Positions 61,690 to 64,000 of a stretch of DNA of 64,000 nucleotides are shown here, one piece after another. Positions within the stretch are counted from its first letter, which is position 1. Each line of letters starts with the position of its first letter. The stretch spans positions 9,834,485-9,898,484 of the forward strand of contig NC_133102.1 of assembly GCF_022965805.1 (NCBI RefSeq). The letters are read 5' to 3'. The DNA is from Primulina eburnea (lineage: Eukaryota > Streptophyta > Magnoliopsida > Lamiales > Gesneriaceae). The notes beneath the pieces were generated by a model. That model was not told where the DNA came from. It did no database searches and was given only the letters and a program-made list of their open reading frames with translations. The position numbers and the translations under genes were made by a program.

Positions 61690-61885
61690 CGCGGCTACAC
61701 GGACCCTTACACGGGGTCCGTGCCCTTGTTCCTTCCAAAGTGTCTTTTTATAGAGTCCACACGGACCCTTAGACGGACCCTGACACAGGGTCTGTGTCCT
61801 CTATTTCCTTCTAGTATACCGATACAGTACCTACATGGACCCAGACCAAGAGGGGTGCACGGGGTCCGTGTACTCCAGTCTTTGG
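61690..61885 (+). repeat. Inverted ACGGACCC / GGGTCCGT motifs in the family E LTR
   Basis: ACACGGACCCTTACACGGGG then TCCGTGCCC, ACACGGACCC...GGGTCTGTGTCC and ACATGGACCC...GGGGTCCGTGT form three imperfect inverted pairs in 200 bases. They could fold as RNA hairpins or bind a dimeric factor; neither is shown. Confidence 0.6.
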
Positions 61886-62958
61886 GGTAGTATTTTAGGG
61901 ATCGATTGGGATGTCATTCCATGGTTGAGTACGATGTTTAAGAGAGGTCAAGTCCCGAGTGATCTAGAATGTCATAAGCTATTTAATTACTTCGGTGGTG
62001 AGCACGATGTACCTACGTCTAAGTTATGCAAGTTAAGTGTTGATTTCATGTTAGTATGTTGTAGCAGCGGCCCCAAGCGAGATCCAATGAATCCCTGAAC
62101 GCCAAGTAAGTATGTTGACGTGCAAAAGAAAATACTTTTAAGTTTTTGAGATATGATAAATGTCTTGTGACAATCATGTATTGGATTGGAAAGTGGTAAA
62201 GCATGACCAGGGACCAATCCATCCCGTTAAATTATAAACGGGTTTAGATCAGGATTGGAAAGCGTTAAAACATGAACGGAGACCAATCCACTTTTTAAAG
62301 CATGAGAGGGGATCTCATGTATGTGGCAGTGGATTTTTCCCTGTAAGCCCAGTACTGTGGTTTAGTCTGATCAGGCGTAATTATGTATGTGTCACTTGCT
62401 TTGAAACACGCCTCTACGCAAAATGATGAAGTTTATGAATGCTCATGTATGGACAGTATGCAAGCATGTTTAAGAAAAGTTTTATGTTATGGCACGTCTA
62501 TGTGACGTATGTAAGTTCAAGCTTTATACGCATGTTAAAGTTCAAGTATGTAATGTTCTATTTTAAAGTTGTATGTGATTTTATTACGTACTACTCGTTA
62601 CTTCCAGTTTATACGTGTTGACTCTTTAAACTCACTAGACTTGATCGATGCAGGTGAGTATGATTTTGAGGAGACAAGGGGTGGGGACCAAGGAGCTGGC
62701 TTGGACTGAGCAGGAGGCTAGACCCGAGGACCGCCCAAGTTTTAAGTTTTATGAACTGTTTAAAAATACTCTAATTTCTTGTTATCGGTTATGAGATTTT
62801 TAGCAAATATTTTGGTAAACTATACTTTGAGATCTTTTGTTTCAATAGTTGTGGGATGAACGGTTTACTTTATCAAGATTTGAAGGTTCCCTTCTTATTT
62901 AAGAAAACTTTAAGTTTTTCCGCAAAATTTCAATTAGTAAAATGTACGGTACGTTACA

Positions 62959-64000
62959 ATAATCTTGTTAGGATGTTTCAAATCATCGAAAAATCTGGTC
63001 TCATAAAATTTTGGAAACACTTGCTGTCATATACAAAACTACTCTCTTGGATTTCTACGCCAAAGCAACTGTAGAGGAAGGAAAAATCATTTACTCTCAA
63101 GGAGGTGCATCCATCTCCATCGATGCTGCACTTCTGGGATCGACATTCTTTCTCCTGTTTTCAGGTATCTCTAAATTTTCTGGTATCACTAAGGAGGAGA
63201 TGTCTACTGCACTTCTCACTTTCTCTGCTTCTGGACAGGATCTCTCTCCCTCCTGTTATAAGAAGCTTCTGAAAATGGAGTATCAAGTGCTTGCTGATAT
63301 TGTCGCAAAAGCAATTTTGGTCAAAGCTGGAACATTTGATAAATTGACCAAGGATAAGGTTCAAGTGATGATAGCCATCACTTCCGATTTCAAGGTGGAC
63401 TGGAGCCGATTCTTATTCAAAATCATGAAGGATATGGTTGTTAGGAAGAGTTCTGGTTTTGCTGTGCAGATCAACACAATGCTAAAGGATGTTGGTTTTC
63501 CTTTAACTTCTGAACAGGACGCCTCTTTTGTGACAATGGCAGATGCTGATAATGTGCTTGCCTTGAGGCCAAAGCTAACTGTGACAGAATTCATTGCTCT
63601 AAAGAAGGAGGTTGGAGATGCTCAGATTGAGGCTCAAGGACCTCAAAAGAAGATCAAGAGAAAAAGAGTAGTTATATTAATTGATTCTGATAAAACAGTA
63701 TTTAGGAGTCTGCTGTTCCTACCCAATCATCTATCCCTGCAACCCCTAGCAAAAATAAGGCTCGCACGGTGCTCTGAATCAAGAAAACAGCAGCCATCGC
63801 TGATTTAGACACTGTCCCCTTGAGACAAGTGTTTCCAGAAGCCATCTCTTCAAAACCAGAATCTGTCAAAAAACCAGCAGCCATTTCTACTGCCACCACA
63901 TCTGCTACTGTTCTGACTCTCAGACCCTTATCTGGAGTCGTCTTTCGTGAATCTACTGCAGGTTCTTCTGCTTTTAGACCCGTGATGCCTGCCTCATCTT
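62959..64000 (+). pseudogene. Third ORF of the plus-strand Sirevirus, C-terminal part, partial at window end
   Basis: After the second ATAAT the frame resumes at 62964 (LVRMFQIIEKSGLIKF), loses one base in a T run near 63010, and continues from 63011 to about 63690. The conserved core includes LKMEYQVLADIVAKAILVKA, VDWSRFLFKIM and SSGFAVQIN. A second frame change lies near 63700, after which a Ser/Thr/Pro/Ala-rich tail stays open to the window edge apart from one TGA near 63776. It is homologous to the minus-strand ORF at 40780-40990. No biochemical function is known to me. Confidence 0.7.

Larger units (their letters stand above)
53347..62958 (+). mobile_element. Solo LTR (family E) inside the Sirevirus third ORF
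   Basis: Starts TGTAGTGCCCAAATTC at 53347 and ends GGTACGTTACA at 62958, flanked by ATAAT (53342-53346 and 62959-62963). After removing the element 53927-60866 it is about 2.7 kb, in the range of long-LTR chromoviruses such as Tekay/Del. No gag or pol belongs to it. The inner part includes 60867-62957 with small frames (61275, 61529, 61835) that are LTR sequence. Confidence 0.88.
45290..64000 (+). mobile_element. Sirevirus-like Ty1/copia element, plus strand, running off the window
   Basis: 5' LTR ending at 46319, iMet primer-binding site, gag, pol, a 1.6-kb spacer with antisense ORFs, then a third ORF split by the insertion 53347-62958. The element continues past 64000, where the rest of the third ORF and the 3' LTR should lie. 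The start near 45290 is approximate because no second LTR is visible for comparison. Confidence 0.8.

Overview
This window is nuclear DNA of a flowering plant. It holds one intact host gene with plant-type introns. Almost everything else is LTR retrotransposons nested in one another, plus pieces of an endogenous plant pararetrovirus. The third-ORF family of the Sirevirus-type elements and the GAGACGGTCTCAC-type MITEs recall Lamiales genomes such as Gesneriaceae. That placement is from memory and is tentative.

Left part (1-12.4 kb). After AT-rich DNA comes a truncated Ty3/gypsy gag remnant (1.3-3.9 kb) and a small MITE. Next is a complete minus-strand gene for a PP2C-type Ser/Thr phosphatase. 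It has ten coding exons between 4606 and 11185, 353 codons, all metal-binding residues, a leader intron and a TATA box near 12335. Its third intron carries a tandem duplication inside a possible non-autonomous Helitron.

12.4-18.6 kb. A complete but decayed Ty1/copia element (LTRs 12388-12657 and 18332-18608, TSD AAATC) sits about 50 bp upstream of the PP2C TATA box.

19.2-37.7 kb. An endogenous caulimovirid reverse transcriptase/RNase H region is cut into four pieces. The interruptions are two solo LTRs of one family in opposite orientation (19520-24521 minus, 25622-37638 plus) and a truncated Sirevirus-like LTR. The minus solo LTR holds a further solo LTR (19724-21070, TSD AAATA) and a MULE-type MITE (21853-22395, 9-bp TSD). 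The plus one holds a complete chromovirus-like gypsy element (26567-35291, TSD ATAAT) with an extra coiled-coil ORF before gag.

37.7-64 kb. A 5'-truncated minus-strand Sirevirus-like copia element (37720-~44945) is followed by a second one on the plus strand (from about 45.3 kb to beyond the window). The plus element has a third ORF that is split by a ~2.7-kb solo LTR (53347-62958, TSD ATAAT). That LTR is split by an internally deleted chromovirus (53927-60866), whose own 5' LTR is split by an inverted solo LTR of the same family (55742-57577, TSD GTCCG). The result is a nearly loopless inverted repeat with arms of about 1.8 kb. The LTRs of this family carry clusters of a CGCGCATATGCGCG palindrome.

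How it works together: only the phosphatase gene looks functional in the host sense. The retroelement reading frames are all broken. Many of their stops fall at Trp, Gln or Arg codon positions, as expected from cytosine deamination of methylated DNA. Four insertion layers can be ordered from their target-site duplications.
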